From JAICSD01 sp963836665 (GTDB taxonomy: Bacteria; Acidobacteriota; Vicinamibacteria; Vicinamibacterales; 2-12-FULL-66-21): 64,000 nucleotides of DNA. The translations under genes were made by a program, and so were the position numbers. The notes beneath the pieces were generated by a model. The model was not told the origin of the DNA. It worked only from the letters and a program-made list of their open reading frames with translations, and made no database searches. The stretch spans positions 62,001 to 126,000 of the forward strand of contig CAWIKL010000005.1 in the NCBI GenBank assembly GCA_963836665.1, in the 5' to 3' direction. This document shows positions 8,396 through 17,281 of the stretch, piece by piece (position 1 is the stretch's first letter; each line of letters begins with the position of its first letter).

Positions 8396-8666
8396 CTGGC
8401 GGCCAGCCTTTCGACGCTCGATGGCGCGGCACTCGCGTGCGGCGTCTGCTGCGCGCCGCTGCGCGGCGGAGACGCTGCATCTCGACGGCACCTTCGACTG
8501 CGCCATGAGCGTTACGGCCACGTCGTCGATCGCGCCAGCTATCGATTGCTCGGGATCCCGTTCCGGTGGATGTAGGACTGAGCGCCTACTGCACGCTGAT
8601 AGTTCCAGCCTCTCTGGGGCTGATCTAAGATGCAGCATTGAACGCCGCGACCTGCGCCAGCTCGAC

Positions 8667-10001
8667 GTGACCGACGTGGCTCCTCGAACACTTACGGTGC
8701 TCGCGCCCATTCGGGCAGGCGAAGAAGAGTCGCTGCGCGCCATCCTGCGCCCGATCGGCGACGATATTAAGAGCAAGCGGCTGGAGCCGGGAGGCGTTCG
8801 GTCTGGCGTCGAGTTCCGCCACAGCCGGCATATCCATTTTGCGCGCTTCGTCATCCTCGACGATCCCGATCGCGGGCGCGATCGAAAACGGCTGCTGTAC
8901 TCAGCAAACTACGACGGCGATCTCGATGGCCACCTCGCCGAATTGATCGCCATCACTCCCGATCTGAACGCCATCTGGTGCCGTGTTGAAGGTTATACAG
9001 GTCACGCCGCCTTCGCGGCATTCATCCGAGCGCACACGCAGGACCCGGAGGCCTTCTATATCGCCTTTCGCGACGAAACCGTCGAGCGCCTCCACGACGC
9101 CATCGCCTTTCGACGGCGCGCGCAGACGCTGGTCGACGAAGCCTCGAGCGCCTCGCTCGCCGCTCTGCTCTCGCGCCTGTCGTCGGGCACACCGGCGGGG
9201 ACGACCGGCCAGGCGCTGGCATCGATTGTTACGGCGGCCGGGCGGCTGTTCCGCGCGCTTCCGATCGTGGCCGACGTATTCCGGGCGGTCGCGCGGAGTG
9301 GCGTCGGCAACGTCTCTCGCGGTACGCTGCGCATCATCTCCAGCCTCGACCGCTATCGGCTGTTCCGCTGGTTGAACCGTCTGACCGGCAATCGTCTCCC
9401 ACAACGACGATCGCCGTATTCGAGCGTGGCGCTTGACCACAGCACCGTGCCGGCGCCGCTCGTGCCCGGCGACGAAGTGCCGTCGGGCCCGGACCGTCAG
9501 ATACCGCCGACCTTCAGGGAAGACGTAATCGCACAGAACCAGCTCACGCTCGTGACGGTCGTGATGCCGGGACAGGTCGGCCGCGTCCGTGCCGTGATGG
9601 CGGCGATCGATTCGTACGCGAAGCGGTTGTCGCCGCCTGGTTCCCTCATCGGCATCAGCACGATTCACTTCGTCAAATGGCTCGTCATCGACCATGGACG
9701 CCGCTTGATCATGGTCAGCGATTACGATGGATCGTGGGAAAGTTACATCGACGAGTTCGCCGAGATGATCCTCTCTGGTCTGGACGCGATCTGGGAGACT
9801 TCGTACGGCTACCCGCCTGATGGCGCACGGGATCTGCCTGCGTTCAAGCGGTTCCTCAGGAGTCATCAGGTGCCCGCCGAGATCTTCTTCAGCGCGTACC
9901 CGGAGGAGACAGTCCTGAACATCGCCAACGATCTGGCCTTTGCCCACGCGTGCGCCGGCGCCGCCGGCGAGCCGCTGCGCGGCCTGCTCCAGCGGGTGTG
10001 A
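8667..10001 (+). CDS. Uncharacterised tandem-domain protein coupled to DyP peroxidase
   Basis: The frame is open from 8421, but its first 80 codons look non-coding, so GTG 8667, just before APRTLTVLAPIRAGEE, is a better start. About 444 aa with two diverged copies of one domain. Copy 1 has LTVLAPIRAGEEESL, HIHFARFVILDD, LLYSANYDGDLDGHL and LNAIWCRVEGY; copy 2 has LTLVTVVMPGQVGRV, TIHFVKWLVIDH, LIMVSDYDGSWESYI and LDAIWETSYGY. Each copy ends with an EAFYIAFRDETV- or EIFFSAYPEETV-like segment. Its stop overlaps the peroxidase start by one base (TGATG). The two-fold repeat suggests a pseudo-dimer of a ferredoxin-like or dimeric-barrel fold, but that is inference. Confidence 0.65.
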   Translation: MTDVAPRTLTVLAPIRAGEEESLRAILRPIGDDIKSKRLEPGGVRSGVEFRHSRHIHFARFVILDDPDRGRDRKRLLYSANYDGDLDGHLAELIAITPDLNAIWCRVEGYTGHAAFAAFIRAHTQDPEAFYIAFRDETVERLHDAIAFRRRAQTLVDEASSASLAALLSRLSSGTPAGTTGQALASIVTAAGRLFRALPIVADVFRAVARSGVGNVSRGTLRIISSLDRYRLFRWLNRLTGNRLPQRRSPYSSVALDHSTVPAPLVPGDEVPSGPDRQIPPTFREDVIAQNQLTLVTVVMPGQVGRVRAVMAAIDSYAKRLSPPGSLIGISTIHFVKWLVIDHGRRLIMVSDYDGSWESYIDEFAEMILSGLDAIWETSYGYPPDGARDLPAFKRFLRSHQVPAEIFFSAYPEETVLNIANDLAFAHACAGAAGEPLRGLLQRV

Positions 10002-11515
10002 TGTCGGCGAGGGCCGCACCGCGACTGCCCGATGATGTCCTCGCCGACATCCAGGGTTTTATCACGAGCGGCTACGGGCACCTGTCGCATGCCGCGTACC
10101 TCTTCGTCCAGTTTCAGGAAGCCGGACCGGCACGACGGTGGCTGGCACTGATGGCGCCAGCCATCACTTCGGCCAAGGCGTGGCCGACGACGGCGGACGG
10201 CAAGAAGTTGAAACCGGCGGTGGCGTGCAACATCGCGTTTACGGCCGACGGCCTCGCGGCGCTCAGGCTGCCATCCCGGGTGCTCTGTACGTTCCCCGTC
10301 GAATTCCAGGAAGGAATGACGCGCGAACACCGTTCGACAATTCTCGGCGATACGGAAGAGAGCGCCCCGGGCAACTGGGAATTTGGCGGCACCAAGGAGT
10401 CGGCCATTCATGCCGTCGTGATCGTTCATGCGATCTCGGCGGCTGCGCTCGAACGCGCCTGCGAGATACAGGGTGCGCTGCTCGCAGCGACGGAAGGGGG
10501 CGTCGCCGAACTCGCCGGCACGATGCAGAGCGGCTACCGGCCGGACGCGGATCATGAACCGTTTGGCTTTCACGACGGCATCGCTCAACCGTCCATCGCC
10601 GGCATCAGCGGTGAAGGCGTGCCCACCGGCGAGTTCATCCTCGGGTACCCGAATCACTACGGGATCGTGCCGCCGACGCCGGTCGTGCCTGCCGAGACTA
10701 ACGCTGGCGGTGTCCTGCCCGCCCTCAACAATCCCTATCATGCGCACGCGAGACTGCACGATCTCGGCGTGAACGGTTCCTACATCGTCTATCGGAAGCT
10801 TCAACAGGACGTCGTCGGGTTCTGGCAGTACATGAGGCGCGAAACGGTTCGCTTCAAGGGGAAGGAAGATGTGGCCCAGATGGTCTGGCTGGCAGCACGC
10901 TGCGTCGGGCGGTGGCCGAGCGGCGCCCCGCTGGCCCTGGCCCCACTCGCTGACGATCCGCAGTTTCGCGACCGGAACGACTTCTCTTACAGAGACGACC
11001 CAGGCGGGTTGGCTTGCCCGCTCGGAGCGCACGTGCGCCGCACCAACCCCCGGGACGACGTCAAGCCATATCCCGCCGCGGAGTCGCTGAGCATGTCCGA
11101 GGCGCACCGGCTCCTGCGGCGGGCGCGCATGTTCGGTCCCACGTTATTCGACCCGAAGGATCTGGCGGATCCGACGTCCGACGCGTGTCGCACCGCGCTG
11201 CTCGCGCTGACCGAGGATGGCCGCGCACGCGGCATTCACTTCTTTTGCGTCAACGCGAGCATTCGAAGCCAGTTCGAGTTCGTGCAGCAGACCTGGTGCA
11301 ACAATCCGCGCTTCGGCGGACTCAACGACAACAAGGATCCAATCAGCGGCGACAACAACCGGAACGACGAGCCGTCGAGCCACATGACGATCCCGGCCCA
11401 ACCACTCCGACTGCGCACCTCCGCGCTGCCGCGGTTCGTGACGGTCAAAGCCGGCGCGTATCTCTTCATGCCGAGCCTGAGAGCGCTGCAATTCCTTGCG
11501 AGGTTGAACGACTGA
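10001..11515 (+). CDS. DyP-type heme peroxidase
   Basis: 504 aa, starting at ATG 10001 that overlaps the previous stop. Dye-decolorizing peroxidases use heme and H2O2 to oxidise bulky substrates. The distal GxxDG motif is GFHDG (residues 189-193, D192 as acid-base catalyst). The proximal heme ligand region is LGAHVRRTNPRD, with H344 and R347. The long form and the C-terminal RFVTVKAGAYLFMPSL segment fit the larger DyP class rather than short bacterial DyPs. There is no Tat signal and no encapsulin gene or encapsulin-targeting tail, so it is probably cytoplasmic. The coupled upstream tandem-domain protein is its likely partner. Confidence 0.88.
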   Translation: MSARAAPRLPDDVLADIQGFITSGYGHLSHAAYLFVQFQEAGPARRWLALMAPAITSAKAWPTTADGKKLKPAVACNIAFTADGLAALRLPSRVLCTFPVEFQEGMTREHRSTILGDTEESAPGNWEFGGTKESAIHAVVIVHAISAAALERACEIQGALLAATEGGVAELAGTMQSGYRPDADHEPFGFHDGIAQPSIAGISGEGVPTGEFILGYPNHYGIVPPTPVVPAETNAGGVLPALNNPYHAHARLHDLGVNGSYIVYRKLQQDVVGFWQYMRRETVRFKGKEDVAQMVWLAARCVGRWPSGAPLALAPLADDPQFRDRNDFSYRDDPGGLACPLGAHVRRTNPRDDVKPYPAAESLSMSEAHRLLRRARMFGPTLFDPKDLADPTSDACRTALLALTEDGRARGIHFFCVNASIRSQFEFVQQTWCNNPRFGGLNDNKDPISGDNNRNDEPSSHMTIPAQPLRLRTSALPRFVTVKAGAYLFMPSLRALQFLARLND

Positions 11516-11599
11516 TACGTGACGGCAGCTCGAACAAAGCCGTTCCGTCGAACGGAATTCTCGCCTGGAAAGAACAGCATCTGACGAAGGATTCGATGA

Positions 11600-11854
11600 T
11601 CTAGGCGGTTGGCCTCGAGTGCACTCCAAGGCGGCATCGACCTCCCGTATCAGGCGATGCGGCAGCAAATCGCGGATGCGATCCAGTTCGTGCTGCACGT
11701 GACCCGCAACGATCGACGGCGATTTGTACACGAGCTGATGCGCGTCGGGCGCCATGACGGCACACGAGAGGACTACGAGCCGGAAATACTGTTCTCGAAT
11801 GAGGAGCGCCGATTCAAACCGGAGGTTCGTCATGACACGGTTACCAAGGTATGA
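11600..11854 (+). pseudogene. C-terminal remnant of a VirB11/TrbB/CpaF-type secretion ATPase
   Basis: After a TGA at 11597, the frame reads RRLASSALQGGIDLP, AMRQQIADAIQFVLHVTR and DRRRFVHELMRVGR to a stop at 11854. This is the C-terminal end of type II/IV secretion or pilus ATPases (arginine-rich end after the Walker domains). The catalytic domain is missing altogether, so this is a 5'-truncated relic, consistent with a former conjugative or pilus locus in the island. Confidence 0.55.
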
Positions 11855-12313
11855 CTAGCGGACCGGTTCGGACCCACGCGACGGAGTATGTGTCGCCGAC
11901 CCATTAGGGATCACGCAACGGGGACCACGGGACGGCCGATGGTGCGCCTCACGAAACGCATAGTGACGCGCTTAGGTTGCTGCGGTTTCCGGCCGCTCGT
12001 GCACGGACGGGGTTGTCCCGTTCGACCACCTGGCGGCTGGAACGGCAAGGCGCGTTTCCGCGGCACCACAGGACCTCGGCCAACGCCGTCGCCTGGGTCA
12101 AAGACGACATCGCCACGTAAATCCGATCGAGGGTCGCAAGGATCGCCGTTTGATGAGCCCGTGCTTCGAGACACCCGAGCGAGTGGCGTCATCGCCGTCC
12201 AGCCGTAGCGGAAAAGAGAGCAGCCAATCGAAACTGCGAAACGTCGCACTCACCGCACCGTACATTACGACGGAAGTATCGCGACGTTCGGCGGAGTGCA
12301 CAGTCTCTACGCG
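11855..12313. other. Gene-free stretch in the island
   Basis: About 460 bases with only short, unrecognisable open frames on both strands. I see no tRNA, terminator or repeat in it. Confidence 0.5.
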
Positions 12314-13917
12314 TTACCACCGGCGCCAGATACCATTGCGCACGTACACATCCAAATTCGGTCCCGGGCGTTCGATGCCTTGGAAGCCGGCCAGCGGCAG
12401 GAAAAACTCGTCCTGCAGGTCGTATACGTTTCCCGGATCGTGGTTGACGCCGTGCTGAACGAAGGCCAGCCTGTAGTCTTCGTTCAGCACCGCTTGCACC
12501 TCGGCGATGTCGTCGAGCGGTGGACGAAGCGGCGACGACTGCACGATGACGATGTCGGGATGCGGCCCATTCCGCCGCAGCTCCAGGCTGAGCGGATACG
12601 GGACGCCTTCGTACGGGATGAAGACCACACCGCCGTCCGGCGCGATCTCCGAGATCGTGGCGCCGGGCGCAAACCGCTGCTGAATCCAGCGCCGCGTGAT
12701 CAAGCGGCTGTCGTCGCGCGCGAGCAGCGCGTCGAATATCACCACCGAACGCGCTGACGGCCACAGCAGCAGGACGACCGCGCCGCGACGAGTGCCGTGC
12801 GACACTCCGGACGTCTCGCGACCGCGGCGATCCACCCTGCGCACTCGGCGGCGAAGTAGCCGGCGGTGAGGCACAAGAAGGGGATGACGGGAATCATGTG
12901 CCGCGTGAACACGGTGCGTCCGCTGCCGAGCAGGGCGTAGTAGGTCACGGGGAACAGTGAGACGAGCACGCCCTTGCGGGCGTCGCGGTAAACCAGCAGC
13001 AGCATGCCGGCGATGCCGGCAACGAGCATCGGGGTGCCGATGCCGTAGTGGAGCGTCGTCGTGGCGTGATACAGCCACCCTCATCCGAGCATCACGCCCT
13101 GGCCGCCCGCCAGGTGCGCCGCGTCGGATCGAAAATCGGCCCAGAAGCGGTCGAAGTCGATCAGCGTGTAGGGTGACGTCGCAAGAAACGTCGCCACCAT
13201 GACCGTGCCGGCGATAGCAACGTCAACGACGCGCGCGGCGAACGCCTTTGGGGACGGACTGATGAACACCGCAAATGTCACGGGAAGCCCGACCAGCGCC
13301 CCGTTGTACTTCGTGCCCGCCGCGAGCCCGGCCGCGACGCCGGCGATCACGAGATCGCTTCGCGTGCCCGACTGCGACAACCGGACCGCGCACAGAAACG
13401 CGACGAGCACCATGAACGCCATTGGGACGTCGGTGACGCCGTAGTGCGAATCGCGCACGTGCAGAAACGCCAGCGCTACTAGTAGACTCGCCGCCGCCAC
13501 CGCTGCGGTCCGCTCGAAGGGGCGCAGGGCGATGCGAAAGACCACCCACACGCTGGCGATTCCGGCTGCGGCGCTCAGGATGCGCGCCGCCATGTAGTTC
13601 TTGATCGGCCACGAAAGACCGTCCAGCTGCGCGTCGAAGTGGAACGGCAGCAGCTTGTGCAGCAGTCGCTCGATATACGGCGCCAGCCGCAACAGGCCAG
13701 CGACCGCGAGCATGAATAGCGCCGGGTAGTTGAACGCCGGCGGCTCGAAATGTCCGGTACGGAACGCCCCCACGATCGCAGAGATGGCGTCTTCGTCAGG
13801 CCGGGAATGCGGATGCGGAAGGCCGAACGTCAGCGCCCAGACGCGGGCGACCGCCGCGACGGGAAGCACGACCGCGAAGACGAACAACGTCGCCGTCGTC
13901 CTGGGACGCCCGCTCAT
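12314..13917 (-). pseudogene. GT39/ArnT-like membrane glycosyltransferase, broken
   Basis: The N-terminal half (13917-13081) encodes a membrane protein with HSRPDEDAISAIVGAF (the acidic loop motif of GT-C glycosyltransferases), many hydrophobic segments and ATSPYTLIDFDRFW. It stops at a TGA (13083-13081) after GVMLG. The same frame continues as GWLYHATTTLHYGIGTPM, so a CGA-to-TGA change fits. Near 12785 the frame shifts by one to reach VVLLLWPSARSVVIFD and a soluble tail ending at 12314. Two separate lesions make true inactivation more likely than error. Intact homologues transfer sugars from lipid carriers at the membrane. Confidence 0.7.
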
Positions 13918-14288
13918 GCGGTCGAACTATACAGCGGCTGGTCGGCTACGCGACCGTGACTTCGTGGCGTGGCGCGCCCAGCATCTCGCGAAGTCGTATC
14001 GGTATCGGGCTTGTCACTCGCTCCGGGCTTGCCGCGGCTCGCGTCGCGGCACGGGCCGAGACACCCGCTGCACCTCGGCCGCCTGCCGGCCCGGCTGCCA
14101 ATCCGTCACACGCCTCCCAGTGTCCCCGGGGAGAGCACCGAAGGCGGCCGGCTCAACGCAGTCGGAGACCGCCTCAGCGTCCATCGTCGTAAACGGTTTT
14201 GTCGTTTCCGACTCTTTCGCCGCGGCTGGCGTCTTAACAGGCCGCGGAACGCTGTCGTCAGTGAACCGAGCCGGAAACGGAGCCAGAC
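13918..14288. other. Gene-free stretch upstream of the S41 peptidase gene
   Basis: About 370 bases between the divergent pseudogene and the peptidase gene. Open frames here are unconvincing. It probably holds the peptidase promoter, but no clear -10/-35 pair stands out. Confidence 0.4.
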
Positions 14289-16586
14289 ATGATGCGCATC
14301 ATGATTCGATTGTCGCTGCTGTTGGCCTGTTGTCTCTCGATGACGCTAGCGGCGCAGAGTCCGCAGCCGCAGATAGCTGACGGCCATCCCGAGCTGGTCG
14401 GCCTGCTGGATATTGAGGCAGAGCACGCCGGCGATGTTCCGAAGAATTGGGTGGGAACGCCGTCGGGAACATTTGTCGTGGACGGCCAGATTGTCCACGG
14501 CGGCCGTTGGTCGTTACGGATCGAACGCAAGGACACGAGTCCCGGAACACTTACGTCGCTCTCACGGACGATCCCGATCGATTTTGCCGGACGGCGGCTC
14601 GAGCTTCGCGGCTTCCTGCGCACGGAAGAGGTCTCAAACTTCGCGGGCCTGTGGATGCGCGAGGACAGTGACGCCGGAATGATCGCGATCGACAACATGG
14701 AGAGGCGACAGCTCAAAGGCACAACGGATTGGACGGAGTACTCCGTCAGCCTGCCGCTGAATCGAGCTGCGAAACGGTTGAAGGTCGGCGTGCTGGCTGC
14801 CGGGACAGGACGCACGTGGGCGGACGATCTTCGCCTATTTGTCGATGGTCAACCGATCGCATCCGTGCCGCGCCTCGAAGCGGTCAAGACCGTCATCGAT
14901 TTGGACAAGGAATTCGACGGTGGCTCTGGCATCGCGCTCAAAGAGTTATCGAAGGTTCAAATCTCGAACCTTGCGATGCTTGGGAAGGTTTGGGGGTTTC
15001 TGAAATACCACCATCCACTGGTTACCGGCGGAAAACGACATTGGGACTACGAGCTGTTCCGTATTCTGCCGGGCGTGCTCGCCGCGAGCGATGCGAACGC
15101 CGCGCGGTCGGCCGTCAATCAATGGATCGCCACTCTCGGGCCCGTGCCGCCGTGCGGGTCTTGCGCGAGCCTCGTCGAAACAGACCTGCAGCTCCGTCCC
15201 CCCGTGAGCTGGATGACCGACGAACAGCTCGGAGCCGAGCTGGCTGCGACCTTGCGCGGTATTTACCGCAATCGGTCCGCGGACCCGCAGCAGTTCTATG
15301 TTTCGTTGGCGCCAGGCATCGGCAACCCGTCTTTCGATCACGAATTGTCGTACGCGACACTGAAGCTTCCCGATGCAGGCTATCAAGTGCTGGCTCTCTA
15401 TCGCTTCTGGAACATCGTCCAATACTGGTTTCCGTATCGCGACGTCATTGGAGGGAGCTGGGAGGACGTCCTGACGGCATTCATCCCGCGCGTCGCACTC
15501 GCGGCCGACAACGAGGCATACAAGCGGGAGATGCTTGCGCTCATCGCCAGCGTCAACGACACGCACGCGAATCTGTGGAGCTCGCTCGACTCGCGTCCAC
15601 CGACGGGGGCCTGTCGAATCCCGATCACGCTCCGATTCGTCAGGAGTCAAGCCGTCGTGACCGGATACTCGGAATCGTCGACAGAGGTCGCCGCGAGCTT
15701 GAAACCCGGTGACGTCGTCCGTGCCATCGATAACGTCGCCGTGACGGAACTCGTGACGCGCTGGTCGCCCTACTACGCGGCGTCGAATGAGCCGGCGAGA
15801 CTGGTCGAGATCGCCCAATCGATGACACGCGGCGCCTGCGGGCCCGCGGTATTGACGGTCTCCCGGGACGGCAAGGCGAGGCAGGTCAAAGCCGTCCGGA
15901 CCGCGCCATCGGCGACGAGCGCGGCCGCCGGACCGCACGATCGCCCAGGCGATACGTTTCGAATGCTGTCGCCTGATGTGGCGTACCTGAAACTCTCGTC
16001 TGTGAAGGCTGCCGAGGCGGCTTCGTACATCGAAGCGGCCGCCGGCGCGAAGGGCTTGATCATCGACATCCGAAATTACCCGTCGGACTCTGTGGTGTTT
16101 GCTCTCGGTTCGAGGTTTGTCGACCGACCGACCCCGTTCGTGCGCTTCACGACCGGAGATGTCGCAAATCCTGGTGCGTTTCATTGGTCAGCCCAACCGC
16201 TCACGCTTCCACCCGTCGCTCCGCGGTATGCGGGAAAGATCGTGATCCTGACGGATGAGGTGTCTGGGAGCGCTGCGGAGTACACGGCGATGGCATTCCG
16301 CGCGGCACCAAACGCCACCGTCATCGGAAGTACGACGGCCGGCGCCGACGGCAATGCGTCAGCTATCCCACTGCCGGGCGGTCTGCGTTCCATGATCAGC
16401 GGAATTGGCGTGTTCTATCCCGACAAGAAACCCACGCAGCGTGTCGGCATCATCCCCGATATCGAGGCGAAGCCGACGATTCAAGGCATCCGCAGTGGGC
16501 GCGACGAAGTGCTAGAAGCAGCGCTGCGACACATTCTCGGCCCCGACGTGCCTGCCGCGCTGATTCAACAGATGGCGAAGAGATAG
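14289..16586 (+). CDS. S41 family (tail-specific-like) peptidase with N-terminal beta-sandwich-like domain
   Basis: 765 aa with a signal peptide (MIRLSLLLACCLSMTLAAQS). Residues about 30-200 look like a carbohydrate-binding-like beta domain (WSLRIERKD, WTEYSVSLPL, LFVDGQPIAS). A helical linker (GKVWGFLKYHHP) follows. A PDZ-like part has SLKPGDVVRAIDNVAV, and the S41 core has LIIDIRNYP and TDEVSGSAAEYTAMAF with S661 as probable nucleophile. The GSTTAGADGNAS stretch fits the active-site wall. It is probably a periplasmic or outer-membrane-associated protease; the substrate is unknown. It is the last gene of the island before the tRNA-Thr. Confidence 0.8.
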   Translation: MMRIMIRLSLLLACCLSMTLAAQSPQPQIADGHPELVGLLDIEAEHAGDVPKNWVGTPSGTFVVDGQIVHGGRWSLRIERKDTSPGTLTSLSRTIPIDFAGRRLELRGFLRTEEVSNFAGLWMREDSDAGMIAIDNMERRQLKGTTDWTEYSVSLPLNRAAKRLKVGVLAAGTGRTWADDLRLFVDGQPIASVPRLEAVKTVIDLDKEFDGGSGIALKELSKVQISNLAMLGKVWGFLKYHHPLVTGGKRHWDYELFRILPGVLAASDANAARSAVNQWIATLGPVPPCGSCASLVETDLQLRPPVSWMTDEQLGAELAATLRGIYRNRSADPQQFYVSLAPGIGNPSFDHELSYATLKLPDAGYQVLALYRFWNIVQYWFPYRDVIGGSWEDVLTAFIPRVALAADNEAYKREMLALIASVNDTHANLWSSLDSRPPTGACRIPITLRFVRSQAVVTGYSESSTEVAASLKPGDVVRAIDNVAVTELVTRWSPYYAASNEPARLVEIAQSMTRGACGPAVLTVSRDGKARQVKAVRTAPSATSAAAGPHDRPGDTFRMLSPDVAYLKLSSVKAAEAASYIEAAAGAKGLIIDIRNYPSDSVVFALGSRFVDRPTPFVRFTTGDVANPGAFHWSAQPLTLPPVAPRYAGKIVILTDEVSGSAAEYTAMAFRAAPNATVIGSTTAGADGNASAIPLPGGLRSMISGIGVFYPDKKPTQRVGIIPDIEAKPTIQGIRSGRDEVLEAALRHILGPDVPAALIQQMAKR

Positions 16587-16873
16587 TGGGGACGCCTCCG
16601 CACGAGGGATTCCAAATCCGTCAACTCGGGCGAAGTTCGGTGCGCAACCATCGGTGGCGATCGTCGAGCGAAACGGGGAAGGCTCCTGGCGGGGGGGGGG
16701 CGGGCAGGACGGCTGCGATCTGCTATTGCCGTGAAGGAACGGGCTGCAGTGCACACGTCCAAAGCGTTTCGTTCGGTGATCGGCCCAGAGCCACTGGCGT
16801 GTTACCCATGTGTTACCCACGGTTGGCGAGCTGACGAAATCGATCTCAGAGAGCGACGATTTGTTGAGGAAAT

Positions 16874-16949
16874 TGGAGCCGGCGATCCGGATTGAACGGA
16901 CGACCTGCTGATTACGAATCAGCTGCTCTACCAACTGAGCTACGCCGGC
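16874..16949 (-). tRNA. tRNA-Thr (anticodon CGT)
   Basis: Cloverleaf on the minus strand: acceptor GCCGGCG (16949-16943) pairs with CGCCGGC (16884-16878), D-arm GCTC/GAGC, anticodon stem GCTGA/TCAGC with loop TTCGTAA, T-loop TTCAATC. The CCA end is encoded (16876-16874). The anticodon CGU reads ACG threonine codons. The 3' 45 bases are duplicated at 1140-1184. Confidence 0.93.
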
Positions 16950-17009
16950 CAGGCGTGAGGAGTTCTCCCACGCTTAAAGCGGGGACAACCATTCTACCAG
17001 AACAGCCCG

Positions 17010-17171
17010 CTACCGCGACGAATCGTAGGGGTCGCCGGCGCGCAACTCCGCGATCCAGACGTGGCTGACGCTGCCGAGGTCGTCTGCCTGAGTGGCGCGG
17101 TACCACAGCGCGGCGATCGCGACAACCACGCCCACAACGGCAACACTGACGATCAGAAGGAGGCTACTCAC
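17010..17171 (-). CDS. Small single-span membrane protein
   Basis: 53 aa from GTG 17171 to TAG 17010. One N-terminal transmembrane helix (LLLIVSVAVVGVVVAIAALW) is followed by a short soluble tail, YRATQADDLGSVSHVWIAEL and then RAGDPYDSSR. Only a weak purine-rich ribosome site (AGAGAG) precedes it. The hydrophobic helix, an arginine right after it and an amphipathic tail look like a real protein rather than chance. It lies alone between the tRNA and a divergent enolase-family gene; the function is unknown. Confidence 0.6.
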   Translation of the reverse strand: MSSLLLIVSVAVVGVVVAIAALWYRATQADDLGSVSHVWIAELRAGDPYDSSR

Positions 17172-17281
17172 GGTGCACGAACTCTCTGCGAGATGCGGAA
17201 CGAGGGCCGAGGGGAACGAACACTTGTACTTTACGGCCCAGGGTGCGGCTGCGGCAAGGACAATCAGCTACAGTGTGTCGG

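Larger units (their letters stand above)
1140..16918. mobile_element. Putative tRNA-Thr-integrated genomic island, decayed
   Basis: The segment is bounded by a 45 bp perfect direct repeat that is part of a tRNA gene. Content is accessory: a phage-like small protein, an HprK/PqqD/nucleotidyltransferase trio, a DyP peroxidase pair, a VirB11-type ATPase tail, a broken glycosyltransferase and an S41 peptidase. Non-coding gaps and pseudogenes are much denser than in the rest of the window. I found no integrase, relaxase or complete conjugation gene, so the element is probably immobile now, or the integrase has been lost. Confidence 0.65.

Noticed and set aside
10001..11515. DyP peroxidase as encapsulin cargo
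   Set aside because: No encapsulin shell gene lies nearby and the C-terminus lacks a recognisable encapsulin-targeting tail.
11641..11833. Minus-strand frame overlapping the VirB11-like remnant
   Set aside because: The plus-strand reading gives a clear family match, so the antisense frame is a shadow.
16691..16700. Ten-base G run as a quadruplex or regulatory site
   Set aside because: A single G run does not form an intramolecular quadruplex on its own and the flanks show no paired G tracts of similar length; it is also prone to length errors.
1140..16918. An integrase or relaxase for the island
   Set aside because: No frame in this interval shows the R-H-R-Y or relaxase motifs; only a VirB11-like tail remains.
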